NCBI GenBank assembly: GCA_006386115.1
Contig: VFIW01000067.1
Span: 186,001-250,000 of the forward strand
Direction of reading: 5' to 3'
DNA from: Globisporangium splendens
Lineage: Eukaryota > Oomycota > Peronosporomycetes > Pythiales > Pythiaceae
Length of the DNA stretch: 64,000 nt
The position numbers and the translations under genes were made by a program. The notes below the pieces were generated by a model. That model saw nothing but the letters and a program-made list of their open reading frames with translations. It was not told where the DNA came from and searched no databases. How positions within the stretch are numbered: the first letter of the stretch is position 1; every line of letters starts with the position of its first letter. Positions 42,351-54,060 of the stretch are shown here, piece by piece.

Positions 42351-43377
42351 TTACTCCTCGTCGTCGAAATCCACGACCTCCATGCGCAGTTCGTCCAGCA
42401 GATCGTTGATGCGCAGGATGATCGCCGTGTGCTGCTTCGTGAGAGTGTCGATGGATTTGTCCAAAAGCGCCGTGATCGACGCGTCTGGCTCCGGTTGCTT
42501 CAGCGCGTCGCGAAGCCGCATCTTTTCGATCATGAGCGCCGATGTCTGCATATATCAAGCATACAAAACCGAAAAGTAAGCTCCAGATGTCATTCAAAAG
42601 CGTGCTGTTGGACACAAACGCACCATGAGCAGCTTTTCTTTTTCTTCAACCTGGATCTTGCGAACATACTGCGCAAGCACCTGCTTCTTCTTTGCAATCA
42701 ACTCTTTCTACAATCGCCAGCATCAAAGATACAACAATGCCACAAGAATAGAGCTCTTTAGAATTATCTCACGAAGAAAAGGTCGCCATGTTGAGTACTG
42801 CTTTCGTACCTCAATCTTGTTGATCTGGAGGCTCACGCTCGAGAAACGCGCCGTGATTCCTGCCGCTATGCATCAGAATGTCCACCACACAATTAAATGA
42901 GTTAAGCGCATCTTCCATCGCGTTTGCAAAGAGTCCATTGCATGATATTGCGTACAGAACTCAGGAAATTGTGCAGTCTGCTGGTGCACTTCAAACCCTC
43001 TAACACGGCGCATGAGATACCAATGAGAACACAGCCACATGTACACGCATTGCACACTAATGCACTCACTTTTGAAAGTCGCTGTAGATCTCCACGCGCG
43101 TCTCCTGAAGCTTGAAAAACAATCGAGCCAACGCGGTCACCGGGAGCTCTGCAAACGGTTCTTGCTGCGCATTATCTTTGCTCTCATGCTGCTGCTCTTG
43201 TGCACTGCTGCTGGTCGCTTTGTTGTCGCTGACGCCGTTCAGCTGCTCATTCAGCGCTGCTGCCAGGCTCTCCACGTCGCTGTCGTCGTGCTGGTGGTGC
43301 GCGTGGGCGTCCTCGCAGTGCGTGTGCGCGTGCACAGGCCGCGCCGCCAGCAGGTTAAAGCACGCCGTAAAGTCCAT
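42351..43377 (-). CDS. REX1-B-like DNA-repair protein (copy 2, intact)
   Basis: Complete duplicate of 10588-11614 with all five exons and splice sites kept: 43070-43377, 42956-42999, 42810-42865, 42624-42707 and 42351-42545. The predicted protein is almost the same; FPEY becomes FPEF at the exon 2 end. Because the divergent promoter is also duplicated, this copy could be expressed. Family assignment carries the same caution as copy 1. Confidence 0.65.
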
Positions 43378-43603
43378 CTTCGATCCTGTCAACCGCAGAG
43401 AACCATGGCATGCACTTTGCATCGAACTTGGACCTCACCAATTGCATACCAGATAAAGTGCGCTTGGCATCAGTCAAATACAATCGTACTTTAGCTCGAA
43501 AGCAAACTCAGTCAAGAAGGTTGCGGTGTCCTGCTAAGTTCGGTCGCCTTTGACTGGTGAAGAGCTCCATTTTCGGATTGTTTGGCGCTGGAAACGACGC
43601 AAG

Positions 43604-45897
43604 ATGACAGCGGTGGTGGCAGCTTCCTTCTCGGCGTTCCCGTGGGGCGAGACCCTGGCGCTCGTGTGCTGGCGGCAGACGCGCCGAGGCTGCGGCAGTG
43701 ACGCACAGCTCATTGCGACGGGCTTCCAGCTGCTCGCGCCGGCGTCGCCGCTGCTCGAGCGCGCAGAACGCGAGTTCAACGTGACGTGGCACCGCATCGT
43801 CGCGGAGGTGGTGCACTTCGCGATTTTCCTGATCACCAAGGCCAAGAAGGATGAGCAGCAGCGTCCGGAGCAGACCCATCACGCGCTGCGGTTGCTGCGC
43901 CTCTCGCTCACGTTGTTTGCGACGCGGAACCACAGCGAGGCGATGAGCATCCCGACCAACTCGTGCAACCTCCTGCTCGCAGCCATGACGGATGTGCTCG
44001 CGGGGGTGGGCATCAAGCACCAGCAAGATGGTGCAGAACTGGATGTGCTGTTGGACGTGAAGTGTGTGCTTTTGTACTTGTTCGGTCTGTCGTCGTTTGA
44101 GCAGGAGCAGGAGGAATGCGTCTAGATGTACAAGCCGCCGACCAATGTCTTCACCGATTTCATGCACCGCGCATTGACGACGTGCTTGGCTCGTCTTGCG
44201 AAGGAGGGCGTTGCTGGCAAGACACGTCAAGAGTACGTCGTGCTCGTACGCGCGATCTTCGTGGTGTTCCAGGAGCTCCAGCGGTCGCAGATGAACAAGA
44301 AAAAGGTGTTCCTGGCAATTGCGAAGACGTCGCTCCGGGATTCAATTGGACACCGTCACGCTTTGGTGCAGCTCCAAACGCGCCAACCCAGCACAGAAAT
44401 CACAGCTATCGTGGATTTACTCGACCGCATCGTCGTCGATGCGTTATTCGATGCAGAGCACATTCGCGAATACGACGGCGCGCTTGTGCACTTGAGTATT
44501 TGGCGTCAAGCTGATCCAAGTGACGCTGCTGGAAATGTAGAGAGTGTTGCTTCGAAAACGAAAAAGCGCAGGAAGAACGACGGTGCATCGGCGCTGGTCT
44601 CGTACCAGAAAACCTGTTTGATGAGATCAAGGCGTTTCTCTCTGATCCAGCGGTCCCTCTCGACTTGAAGAGCTCTGTCGGTGGCTTTATGGAAGTGTTT
44701 GTTGGTGCATTTGCGCTGCGCATTCGTGCGGCTGCACACATGAAGATTGAAGACACGAAAACGGATCTGAAAACCAGCAAGAAACGTGCTGCTACGGTGA
44801 TCGCGACTGCATCGACGACGTACTCGCCATTCAAGTTTTGGTTGGAATTGTGTGTCGTGTCGTTCCTTGCGTTCCAAGAGCGTCACGCTGCAGATGCTGC
44901 CTCCACTGTGGCTTTGCTGACGAAGCTGTACAAGTCGCTGTTCAACGCGCTTTGCGAGGCGGATATCTACCGAATCACAGAAGACACCGAAGATCGAGAA
45001 CAGTTTGAAGCGATGGAATCAATCCTGGCCGCGTTCCTCAAGCTCGTAAACCAGCAAGGCTGTCAACCAGATGGCACTCAAGACGAAGCGTCTATTCTGC
45101 TCGTTCAAGAGCACTGCCAGATCATTTCCAGTGCCGTGCGATGCTCGCCTAACCTTGTCAACAGCTCGTTGGTGTCCATTTTCTCGATTCTGGGCGATCA
45201 CTTTATGACCTGCAAGCAAAACGCGGCTGTATTTACTGCCGTGGTGTGCGCCGGCAGCGAATGCTTGGTGGATCTGGTCCGTTCGTACAAGTCAATGCGT
45301 CTTCTGGACAAGTTTTTGAAGTCGTCGATGTCAACACACTCGTCCAAGCGAGTCTCCGAGGGTGTTTACGCACTTTCCTCGCACTCTCTGAGTGAATCTG
45401 TGCTTCGACGCGCCTTTATGACCCTGCCACCTGGCCAGTTGGAGGTTTTGTGGACGCTGTTCACGAACGAGTTCCACTCCAAGTACAATGGCGAAGACGA
45501 CGATGTGTTCTCGATGGGTCTCGTTCGCTTTGTGTTCCAGATCTTCCTCCAAGAAGTGCATGCCACACCCCAGAACAAGACCAAGGTCGCGTCGCTGATC
45601 TCGAAGACTCACGAAACGCTGTTCACACCGATCGCAGCCAAGTTGATGTCCTCCAAGAAATCTGTGTCGTTTTCTGCAGGCGAGCGCGAATTGTTTGATC
45701 TCTTTGGCGAACTGCTTTCGTTCTATGATGTAATGACACCAGCGATTCGTGCCGACACGTTCGACGTGATCCTTGCGGCGCTGAGAAAAGGCAACCTCGT
45801 CCATGCCATGAAGGAATTGTTGCATGTGGGTACGCAGGTCGTCAAGAAGTCAAAGCATGCCTTGCCGGCATCTGTCTCGCTTTGCGTGACATTATGA
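43604..45897 (+). pseudogene. URB2 5' half (duplicate, truncated)
   Basis: Copy of the URB2 N-terminal half. It keeps the in-frame TAG (44123-44125) and adds a one-base deletion near 44608 (four A instead of five), which breaks the frame before FDEIKAFLSD. The reading resumes in the correct frame through KELLHVGTQVVKKSKHALP and then runs into unrelated DNA at 45867, ending ASVSLCVTL at 45897. Not expected to make functional URB2. Confidence 0.92.
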
Positions 45898-47194
45898 TAG
45901 AAATCAGTGATGCGCTGGACCTTTCTCGCGCACGATTGCTCGTGGCTGGAAGAATGCTCGGCTGTGGTTTCTCGGACACCCACAGGCGAGGTGGTAATGC
46001 CTCCATTCTGCCGCTCATTGATGATCGGTTGACCCTGGGGGATATGGCACCGATTGTTAGTGCGGGCGTCGGCGACGGTGCCTCGCACCAACTGGGTTCC
46101 CCCATGGGAGGCATTAGTAACTTGGCGTAGCCCCACTGGAGCCCGTGGTGAATGCCTGTGTTGGCCACAGGGCGTAGTCGTCGATTGACACCTGAGATGG
46201 GTAAGGTACCAGTTGCTGCTTGCCAAGCAAAACAGAAAGTGAATTCCGCTTGATTATCTCTACGTGCATCGGTGTGCTGTCTCTCCTGCGCGTGACGCTT
46301 GGTTGTCTAGCCACATCCGAATCTGCGGGAATCTACAGAATCTAGCGAACCTATGGGAATCTTCTGAATTTGTTGACCTTACAGTGAGTCGTCACGCACA
46401 CGCTGGGTGCCGCATTACCCCCCGGTGACTTGCTGCGACCGCCTCCGTTTCTCAGCTACGAACGCACATGCATCCATTCAATATGTACGACATGCACTCA
46501 CGGGTGACGATTGCTCTGATCATTAACAACGCCATACCGAGTTCGACCCTCATGCCTCCAAATAGGGACGGAGTTGTTGGACGTCCTCCTCGTCGACGTG
46601 CTCAGCGACCATGATCGGAATATCGCGGAAAATTGCGTCAAATGATTCCCGAGAGACAAAACCAGAGACTGGTTCAAATTGTCTTGTATTACCGAGAGAA
46701 CAAACGTCCAGTTCGATGTATCGAGACGTGGCTCTAAGATAACTGCACGCGTCACCTGAAATATCCTTGTTCAGTCGCTCTCTAGTCCCATTGACCCAGG
46801 GACTGTAGACTGGGACAAAAGACTGGTGTCCACGAAGACGTTCGGCCAGCTCTTCCATCAAAAAATGGCTGCCCTGGTCCGATACCCATTCCTCACGCAA
46901 ACCAAACCTATTGTACCAATCGAGAACACCTTACGCTGCAACGGCAGGTGACAGAGAATCACAAGCAATTAACTCGCAATAGTGTGATATCTCATCTCTC
47001 AGCAATGACAAGTATTCCACATTGCTAACAGCGGGTCCCATGAACAAAAAGTTCATGTGAAGCACCTCTTTTCGTTTGTCGCAGTTCAGGTTGTCTTCAG
47101 TCTCTTCACGAGTGACCTTTTCGCCTCTTCTTGTTGCACACAGATCCCCATGTGTTTCGTCATCTTTGTCCGTGCTGTTTCTGCTTTCCTGCAC
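45867..47194 (-). mobile_element. Ty3/Gypsy pol remnant (integrase)
   Basis: Minus-strand integrase core: LHMNFLFMGPAVSNVEYLSL and LRDEISHYCELIACDS, then an in-frame TAA at 46931-46933, then DWYNRFGLREEWVSDQGSHF and YSPWVNGTRERLNKD. This fits the DDE core of oomycete Gypsy elements, with the first Asp replaced by Asn. The portion below 46500 is too decayed to place. No LTRs seen. Confidence 0.7.
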
Positions 47195-47199
47195 ACGAG

Positions 47200-48013
47200 T
47201 TGTGTTTGTTGCTGCTCACTCAGTAGGAGGTGCGGCTTTTCTCGCCGTGACCATTGCTTACACTTTCGGCAACGTGATCCCGTGGGAGCCCTGGATATTG
47301 TTTTTCTGCGAGAAACACGTGTGGAAGAATGTGAAGTCGGCAAGGTGCAAGGTTCGCGCAGTAGGATTTGGGGGTACGCCTCGAGCCAAGTGGATGGGAT
47401 TTTCTCCTTTTGGAGCCCAAGAGTGGATCGTAAAGGACGCGTGGCAATACTCCTAATCCATGCTTGCAGGTTGCCCAATTGCGTCCTTTCTTGAAACACA
47501 TGTGGACGCCTCACTGGATGGCCGTGACGTCTGAAATCCACCGTGAAAGGCGCTTCTAGTGAATATCTGCGCGCCTCACGACCGCTAGTCCAGAGAAGCC
47601 TTCTTTCGTCAACTAGCGAGCCTCAACTTCGAGCACTCCATCCCGTCAATCTGCGGTGGAGATTTCAATTGTACTCTACACCCAGAGGTTACAAATCACT
47701 CGCTCGAATTGCAGCGGGTCATGACTCACCGACTAGGAGATCTCTCGTCCAGCAGCACTCCCTGGAGGACATCCTGGAGCAAGGTATCCAAGACTCGTAC
47801 GTGGCGAGAGGAAACACCCGGTTTCATACAAATTCTGGACGTGTTGATACGCCATGCCCAATGGCTATGTTGAAACATCGCAGCTTGACAGGTGGCATGT
47901 CACGTCAGCTCATGACACATGGATTCGAAGTATCTTGGTGGCATGTGGAATATGGCATGGGTATCCTGCGTAGGATCGTCGACGCGCTACCTCATTTCAA
48001 GGGACTGAGTTTA
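47200..48013 (+). mobile_element. LINE-B relic, endonuclease part
   Basis: A second, older LINE family. Endonuclease pieces occur in shifted frames: LDIVFLRETRVEECEV, SFWSPRVDRKGRVAILLIH, then ICGGDFNCTLHPEVTNHSLE near 47655-47715. Several frame shifts are needed to join them. The relic is cut at 48013 by LINE-A2. Confidence 0.6.
48003..48013 (+). repeat. Target-site duplication of LINE-A2 (left copy)
   Basis: GACTGAGTTTA is repeated at 52469-52479, directly flanking the LINE-A2 copy. Confidence 0.8.
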
Positions 48014-51000
48014 GTGACGGAGTGGAACATTTACGACGCATGGGAGCTAGTGGAGGATCCGGAGTGGCCAGTGCAGAGGGAACTGACGGAGCATTTCACA
48101 TACTGGAGAAAAAACTCAGCCAGTCGACTCGACCGATTCTATATCGCAGGAAACCTGGACAGCGCCGTTCAATGGGAGGCAATAGAGCTACCCAAGCGCT
48201 ACTCGGATCACCAAGCAGAGATGCTGCATATGAAATGGACGAGTCAACCGCAGAGACCAAGGAGAGTAAACAAGTGCAGGTACCCGATGCGAACCTCGCG
48301 TCCTGACTTGGTGCGGACTGGGGTGCAAAAGGCAACCGCTCACGATCTGGAGCTGATGCAGAGTGAAGGGTCAATCGTTTGGAGCAACCTGGAGCAGCGT
48401 ATCATCAAAGCAATACTTAGAGTAAGTCGAGCAGAGAAGCGGCAAGTACGAAGATATCGGCAAAAGTTGGAGGATCAGCAGCACCGACCGGCAAACCGTA
48501 CAAGGCGTCAGCTGATCGAAGAACAAGCAAACGCGGCAAGGGAGGCAGCAGAGTTCAAATTCGGCAAGTATATGCAAGCAACGCAGGGGGATGTTCGTCA
48601 CTTCTTTCGGAGGATCGCCAACTGGCAGCGGGATCAAACAGTTTCGCGATTGGAACCGACTCCCGGAAGGTACCACTCACCAAACGCGAGTCTAGCGGAC
48701 ATCATGGGAGCAGAATGGCACCAAATCACTGGCCAGAGCCATGCTGCGGTCCCTCCGCAGAAGGCTGAACAGCGATTTGATGCACTGGTGTACATTCCGG
48801 AAACTCGAAAAGTCACAGAAGAGCAAAACCAAGACTTGATGGCACCCATCACTGAAAAGGAAGTACGAGAGGCGATCGCGGCTTTACATCGGCATAAGGC
48901 AGGTGGCGTGGACAGTCTGAACAATGACTTCTACAAGGATTGCGAGGACGTGATGGTTGAAGTCTTGGTGCAGGAATTCAACAACATCCAACGCGGGGCA
49001 ACCATGCCACGGTCATTCGGTCAAGGAATCGTGATACCGTTGCGCAAGAAAGGAGATTCGCCAAACCCCCTCGATTACAGACCAATCACTCTGCTTACGA
49101 CCACTTACAAGTTGTTTGCAAAAGTCTTGGCAACAAGGCTGCAAGACATCCTTCTGTGGATCATCGGGGAAGCACAACAAGGCTTCGTACGCGACCGACT
49201 GATGGAGAACGCGATCCTCATCATGCAAGCCGCATTGGACAAAGCGTACCACAACAACGGTGAAGGGTTGGATGACGCTCCGGGAATTGCGATGCTTGAC
49301 TTCATGAAGGCTTACGACACATTGGACAGAGACTTTCTGCATCTTGTGCTGAGCAAGTTCGGCTTTGGGCGACAATTTGTGGATTTAGTACGTCGAGTGC
49401 ACTCGGACACTACAGCGCAGTACCTGGTGAACGGGGAAGTGTCGACAGAATGGGAGGTCAAGTCGGGAATTCGTCAAGGTTGCCCCCTGGCCCCTCTCCT
49501 GTTTATCGTCGCCGCGGAGATTCTCGCACTGGCAGTTCAGCAAGACCCCCATCTGGAAGGAATTCGCGTGACCAGATCCGGAGCAGAACCCCATCTTATT
49601 TCGACCTTCGTCGACGACTCCGCCGTCTTTTTGAAACAAGGGAAACAGCTGCCTCGACTGATGCAGCTGCTGTCCGAGTTCGGCCAGCAATCAGGTCTGC
49701 ACGTGCAACCAACGAAAAGCAGCTACATCTGTCTCAACACAGCAGTAGTCCAGGAACAAAGATGCGGCATTCCAATTCTGAAGCATGGAGAAACGGTGAG
49801 GTACCTTGGCATCCAAATAGGTACCGGGAACATCACGCAAGCTAATTGGGAGGACCGCCTGCAAAAGCTCCGAACCAGATTGATCATCGCGGCCAAAGTC
49901 TCCAACAGTGTGGTGGGGAGAGTGCTGATACTGAATTCGGTCTTGCTGCCGTCGATTCTGTTCACTGCCGGCTACATCAAGCTCCCAGCGAAAGTCGTGG
50001 ATCAGCTAGTGAATCTACAAAAGCAGTTTTTGTGGAAATCGACACTCAGCACAGACGGCACGAGGCACAAGGTGAGTCCTTCCCTGCTCTACCTGCCAGT
50101 CAAGGAAGGAGGCATAGGTCTCTATTCAATACGTCTTGCAATAAAGCGACAAGAGATGCGGCGGACAACTCGGTGGCTTCAGCGAGCGCGAGACAAGTAT
50201 ACAGAAGCTTGGCATGAACAGGTGCATCGGGACAAAAGTCAAAACCGGGGATGTTGCGCGGTTTCACCCAAGGAGCGATGCCACCTCGCACAGACAAGGC
50301 TGTACCAGACGAGCAATATCCACAGACTCGGGTGGGAGTATCTCTGTGAAGACTTGGTGGCGGCAGAGAGACGCAGTCCCGCGTGGAAAGACGATCTGAA
50401 GCGGCGAATGGAATCCTTGCTACCGACCCTGGACCTTGAGTGGAGATCAGACGGACGTGTAGGTGTGTACTTTGGGAGAAAACCTGAGCAGACGATTCAT
50501 CAAGTATCGGAAGAGGCTCGAGCCTTCTGGCCATCCTTTCAGTGGAACGACAACCCCTGGATAATCGACAGTCAAGGCGAGAAGTATTCAGTCAAAACGG
50601 TTCCTTTCCTGAAGGAATGCAATTTGGCCAGCTTCAACGTGAGACAGGAAGAAGAGCGAGTGTTCTCCGTGCGGCTGCCAACCATGACGGCGACTCTTAC
50701 GTTCAAACGAATGACTACCCTGCGAAAACTCGTAACCAGCATCATTCTATGCTCACCGGAGATAGAAATCGATGCAGGCAACCAGTTGAACAGTCACCAG
50801 GAGCCGTGGAGCAGGAAACACACAAAACGAGAGTACAAGTGGATCAGTAATGGCATGGGAACCATCATCGCGGTGCCAGTATCGGAGGGGAGCCACACGG
50901 ACTACATTCAGATGCAACGGCAAGCAAACGGAGTTCTCTGGACAGTGACCAACTGGGCCGGGGATGCTACTTGCCAACAAGACGTTGCCATGATCGAAGA

Positions 51001-51166
51001 AGAAATAGAAACCGTAGGGTGGACATTCAAACCGCACCCGCACCCGCTCACTGTCCGTGGCTGGTGCATGAACGTACTCCCCAAAATAGCATCCAGAAGA
51101 CAATTGACCGAGCACGAACACGAAGGTTGCACAGCCAGTTGTATCAAGGTTTCGGAGGACTCATAG
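48014..51166 (+). pseudogene. LINE-A2 ORF2 fragment (reverse transcriptase)
   Basis: Open through the whole RT, including GIAMLDFMKAYDTLDRDFL, GIRQGCPLAPLLF and FVDDSAVF. By chance the frame is continuous with LINE-B sequence upstream to 47543, producing a 1207-codon chimera. The N-terminal part of the endonuclease is missing. It ends CTASCIKVSEDS, the same stop as in LINE-A1. Confidence 0.9.
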
Positions 51167-52422
51167 ACAAGCTCAACGAAGTTGCGAGAACTGACCAGTG
51201 GTGCAGCCATGTGCAGTATCGACTACCAGCAGATCTATGGAAACAACGAGGATGTCTTACGCCGTTTCAGATGTGGACGACATACTGGATTTCTACGATG
51301 CAGCTCAACCTATTCCATCCTCGAAGGATCGAGTCTTCGGCATGCCCAAGCAATGCCGGATGTGGGGAGACAAAAGAAACTATCTCACACATAGTCTGGA
51401 GTTGCAAGCGAGCACAAGCTGCGTGGACGGCCTTCCTCGGAAGATGGATGGGTCGAACATTGACGAATCAAGCACTCAACCTCTTCCTGCCTCAGATTGC
51501 TAGTCGCACAGCCCCGCCAGGTCAACGATCTTTGCTCCGGGAATTGGAAAAGCACTTCGGGTTCATTACTCCGGAACACTCTGCAGCACTACAGAAGCTT
51601 TGGTTTATCGTCACATCAAGCATCCCAGTATTGTTGTGGAGAACGAGAGTGGAAATAGTGCATGAACGGCAACATGTCACTGTCGAAGAGAGTACCCAGC
51701 GAGTGTGGACAGCGTGTGTGATGCAAGTGCGGGCTGTGGCTCATCGGATGAGAACGCTCAAAGGAGAAAAGATCGATGCAACATGCCTGAGCCAACTGCT
51801 CAGCGTACTGGAGAGACAAGACTTGTCGCGCCAACTAGAAGCATGGGCGACGGCGCGTTTGTATTTCGATGGAGGTGCACGCGGCAACCCAGGTCCAGGA
51901 GGCAGCGGATGGGGACTCATCTTCCTGAATGAACGCAGCAATCGATGGGAACTCAAAGCATGCGGCTATGCGTACATGGGACCAGAAGTCACGAACAATT
52001 GATGCGAATAAAGCGCGCTGAAAGATGGTCTGGCATACAGTGCACACTACCTACAGCACTATGAAGTCAAGTTGGAAGTCTTCGGAGACAGCCAAGTGGT
52101 TATCGCATCCCAGAACGGGTTCTCTTCTATACGCCAGACCAAGTTGCAGCCACTAGCAGTTCGGGTAAACCAAATCATCGCCAACTTTGCATGGACCTCC
52201 TGGAATCACACAAAACGAGAACAAAACAAAATGGCCGATCTTCTCGCCAGCATGGCAATGAACTCCAAGAATACGAAGATACTCGCCGACGAATCGCGGG
52301 GAAATGATCAAGTTGTTATGTCCCAAGTCGCAGCTCTACTCGACAATGATATCGGTGCAAGACCGTCAAAACTAAGAAACACCTCACTGTCAGCAGTGTT
52401 GATGAGACTCCGGAATTCTTAA
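50971..52422 (+). pseudogene. LINE-A2 zf-RVT and RNase H reading frame (-1 frame)
   Basis: This frame overlaps ORF2 by 196 nt and lies one base back. In this copy it is open from 50971 to 52002: RLHSQLYQGFGGLIDKLNE, then the zinc-finger block CGETKETISHIVWSCKRAQA, a helical spacer, and LYFDGGARGNPGPGGSGW. TGA at 52000-52002 and TAA at 52009-52011 interrupt it; the rest of RNase H (VFGDSQVVIAS, REQNKMADLLASMAM) continues in frame to 52422. Confidence 0.85.
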
Positions 52423-52468
52423 ACTGAATGTAGTCATAAGTTAAACAGAATTACCTTCTCTCACAAGT

Positions 52469-52479
52469 GACTGAGTTTA
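52469..52479 (+). repeat. Target-site duplication of LINE-A2 (right copy)
   Basis: GACTGAGTTTA, identical to 48003-48013. Confidence 0.8.
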
Positions 52480-53780
52480 AATTGGTGACTCGCAGTGTTT
52501 ACGCTTTGCAAGGACTAAATGCGTGCTAGAGGCAGCTGCTCTTTCGTCTTGAAGCCCGGAAAGTCTAATCATCAAATCATCGCGACAATGGCAGCTCGTA
52601 CCTCACCGATGAGTGCACAGCCATCGCTTACGCCTTAATGGAACACATTTTCTGGGACTGCCCCAAGACGCAACGAGAATGGAAGCCGTTCTTAGCGACG
52701 TGAGAACGACTCGAGCTGGACACGAGCGGCCACCCTGAAAAAGCAATGCTCAGCGTAGCGCTACATGAAGCGCCAAGAAAGCGTTGGCGCTACTGTCCGA
52801 GCAATGTGACAACGTAACTTGCCATCGTGTTGCACAAGATTTCCTGTACGACGCTGCAGCTCTCATCTGGAGTTACATGTGCGAGGTCATCGTTGTGTCT
52901 ATATGGAGACAACGAGTTGCATGAATCAACGAAGACCATGGCAATGACCGGGATGACTGGCCAAAAAGTGGCCCGCGACTCCGGGTTGGGTTGACCAACC
53001 TATGGCAGTTGGTGGGCACTTGTGGGATCTCTCCACAATCCAGGAGCGAGGCCATCCTCATTCGCCACATGGCAGCGTTGCTCACGATTGAAAATCAGCC
53101 AAACATACCGCCAATCATACGGAGCACCACTCATTACCTGCTTGTCTTCGACTGAAGATCACGGGGCAATCCAGGACACGAAGGTGTTGGATCGGTCATC
53201 CTCAGAATCAATCTTAGCTTTCGGCAAGCAGCAGTCATCTGGGTAGCGAGCATGTCCAATAGTCACCGCTCAAAGACCAACAACATCGCTGAACACTGGG
53301 GTTAATCAATGGATTGGTTAATGCGCGAGCCCGCTCCTGCACGCCGCTGCACGTCGTCGGAGAATGTGCGATGATAAAATGAAAGCAGCGACAGCATCAT
53401 CCTCCCAAGAAACCCAAGCATGCCGTACTGTATCGACGATCCAAGCGACTTGCAGACACGAAGCGTATCATTCCATTGTCTCGTCACTGCAGAACGCACA
53501 ACAAAATGGCTGGCCATGCACCGAACCACGCAATGGATTCGAAGGCATCAGACCAGTATACCATACTGTCGCAGCTCGAGACGGGAGACAAAATCACCAG
53601 TTTCACGAATGGTGGTGTGCAACATTGGTTCGACAACTACTTGCGGAGCAATCTGAGGGAAAGAGCGTCCACGCATGATCATATGGTAAACACACAAGCA
53701 CGCATGCTTCAGAACAACACCCTCCAGCAGCAACGACGAGTCGCCCGCAACGACTCCACATTACCCATCGTTAGTCGGTG
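52480..53780 (+). mobile_element. LINE-B relic, zinc-finger and RNase H part
   Basis: Plus-strand remains of the 3' part of an older LINE. The zf-RVT block reads MEHIFWDCPKTQREWKPF near 52640. RNase H reads LVFD-stop-RSRGNPGHEGVGSVIL near 53145-53210 and KTNNIAEHWG near 53280, with TGA and frame shifts between them. Together with 47200-48013 it brackets LINE-A2, but the LINE-B reverse transcriptase is absent, so LINE-B had an internal deletion before LINE-A2 arrived. Confidence 0.6.
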
Positions 53781-54060
53781 ACGCATCTGGTGCACAGCTC
53801 TCTGGCACTTCTAGTCCAAGATGCAATGATAATGTAACTGGATGAATGGATATTCTCGTTCGCACAGCGCGACAAAATATACCTCACTTTGAAGACTTAA
53901 ACGAAGAATTGGACAAGGGTTTGGTGAAACTGAACGAGAAATGGTGTAGAATGGTTCTTTTCTAACAGTGTAGTTACCTCCCCCAAACTCAAGAAAATCC
54001 AAATCTACATGCAAAATCTGAACAAAAGCTGGATTACCGTGAAAATTGCTTGCTACCCTT
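53781..54060. other. Intergenic, nothing recognised
   Basis: About 280 bp downstream of ADH copy 2; no gene or repeat seen. Confidence 0.5.

Larger units (their letters stand above)
41118..45866 (+). repeat. Segmental duplication, copy 2 (4.75 kb, direct)
   Basis: Direct duplicate of 9358-14105. The left edge falls inside CFAP69 (shared ATCTCGAAAACGAG), the right edge inside URB2 (shared AAGCATGCCTTGCC), where it abuts a Gypsy remnant. About 300 bp of unrelated sequence separates it from the PX-ankyrin stop. Confidence 0.95.
48014..52468 (+). mobile_element. LINE-A2: 5'-truncated LINE-A copy inserted in LINE-B
   Basis: Starts inside the endonuclease domain (VTEWNIYDAWELVEDPEWPV) and runs to the LINE-A 3' tail (TTACCTTCTCTCAC). 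It is very close to LINE-A1 in sequence. An 11-bp target-site duplication shows that it inserted as a truncated copy. Confidence 0.92.
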
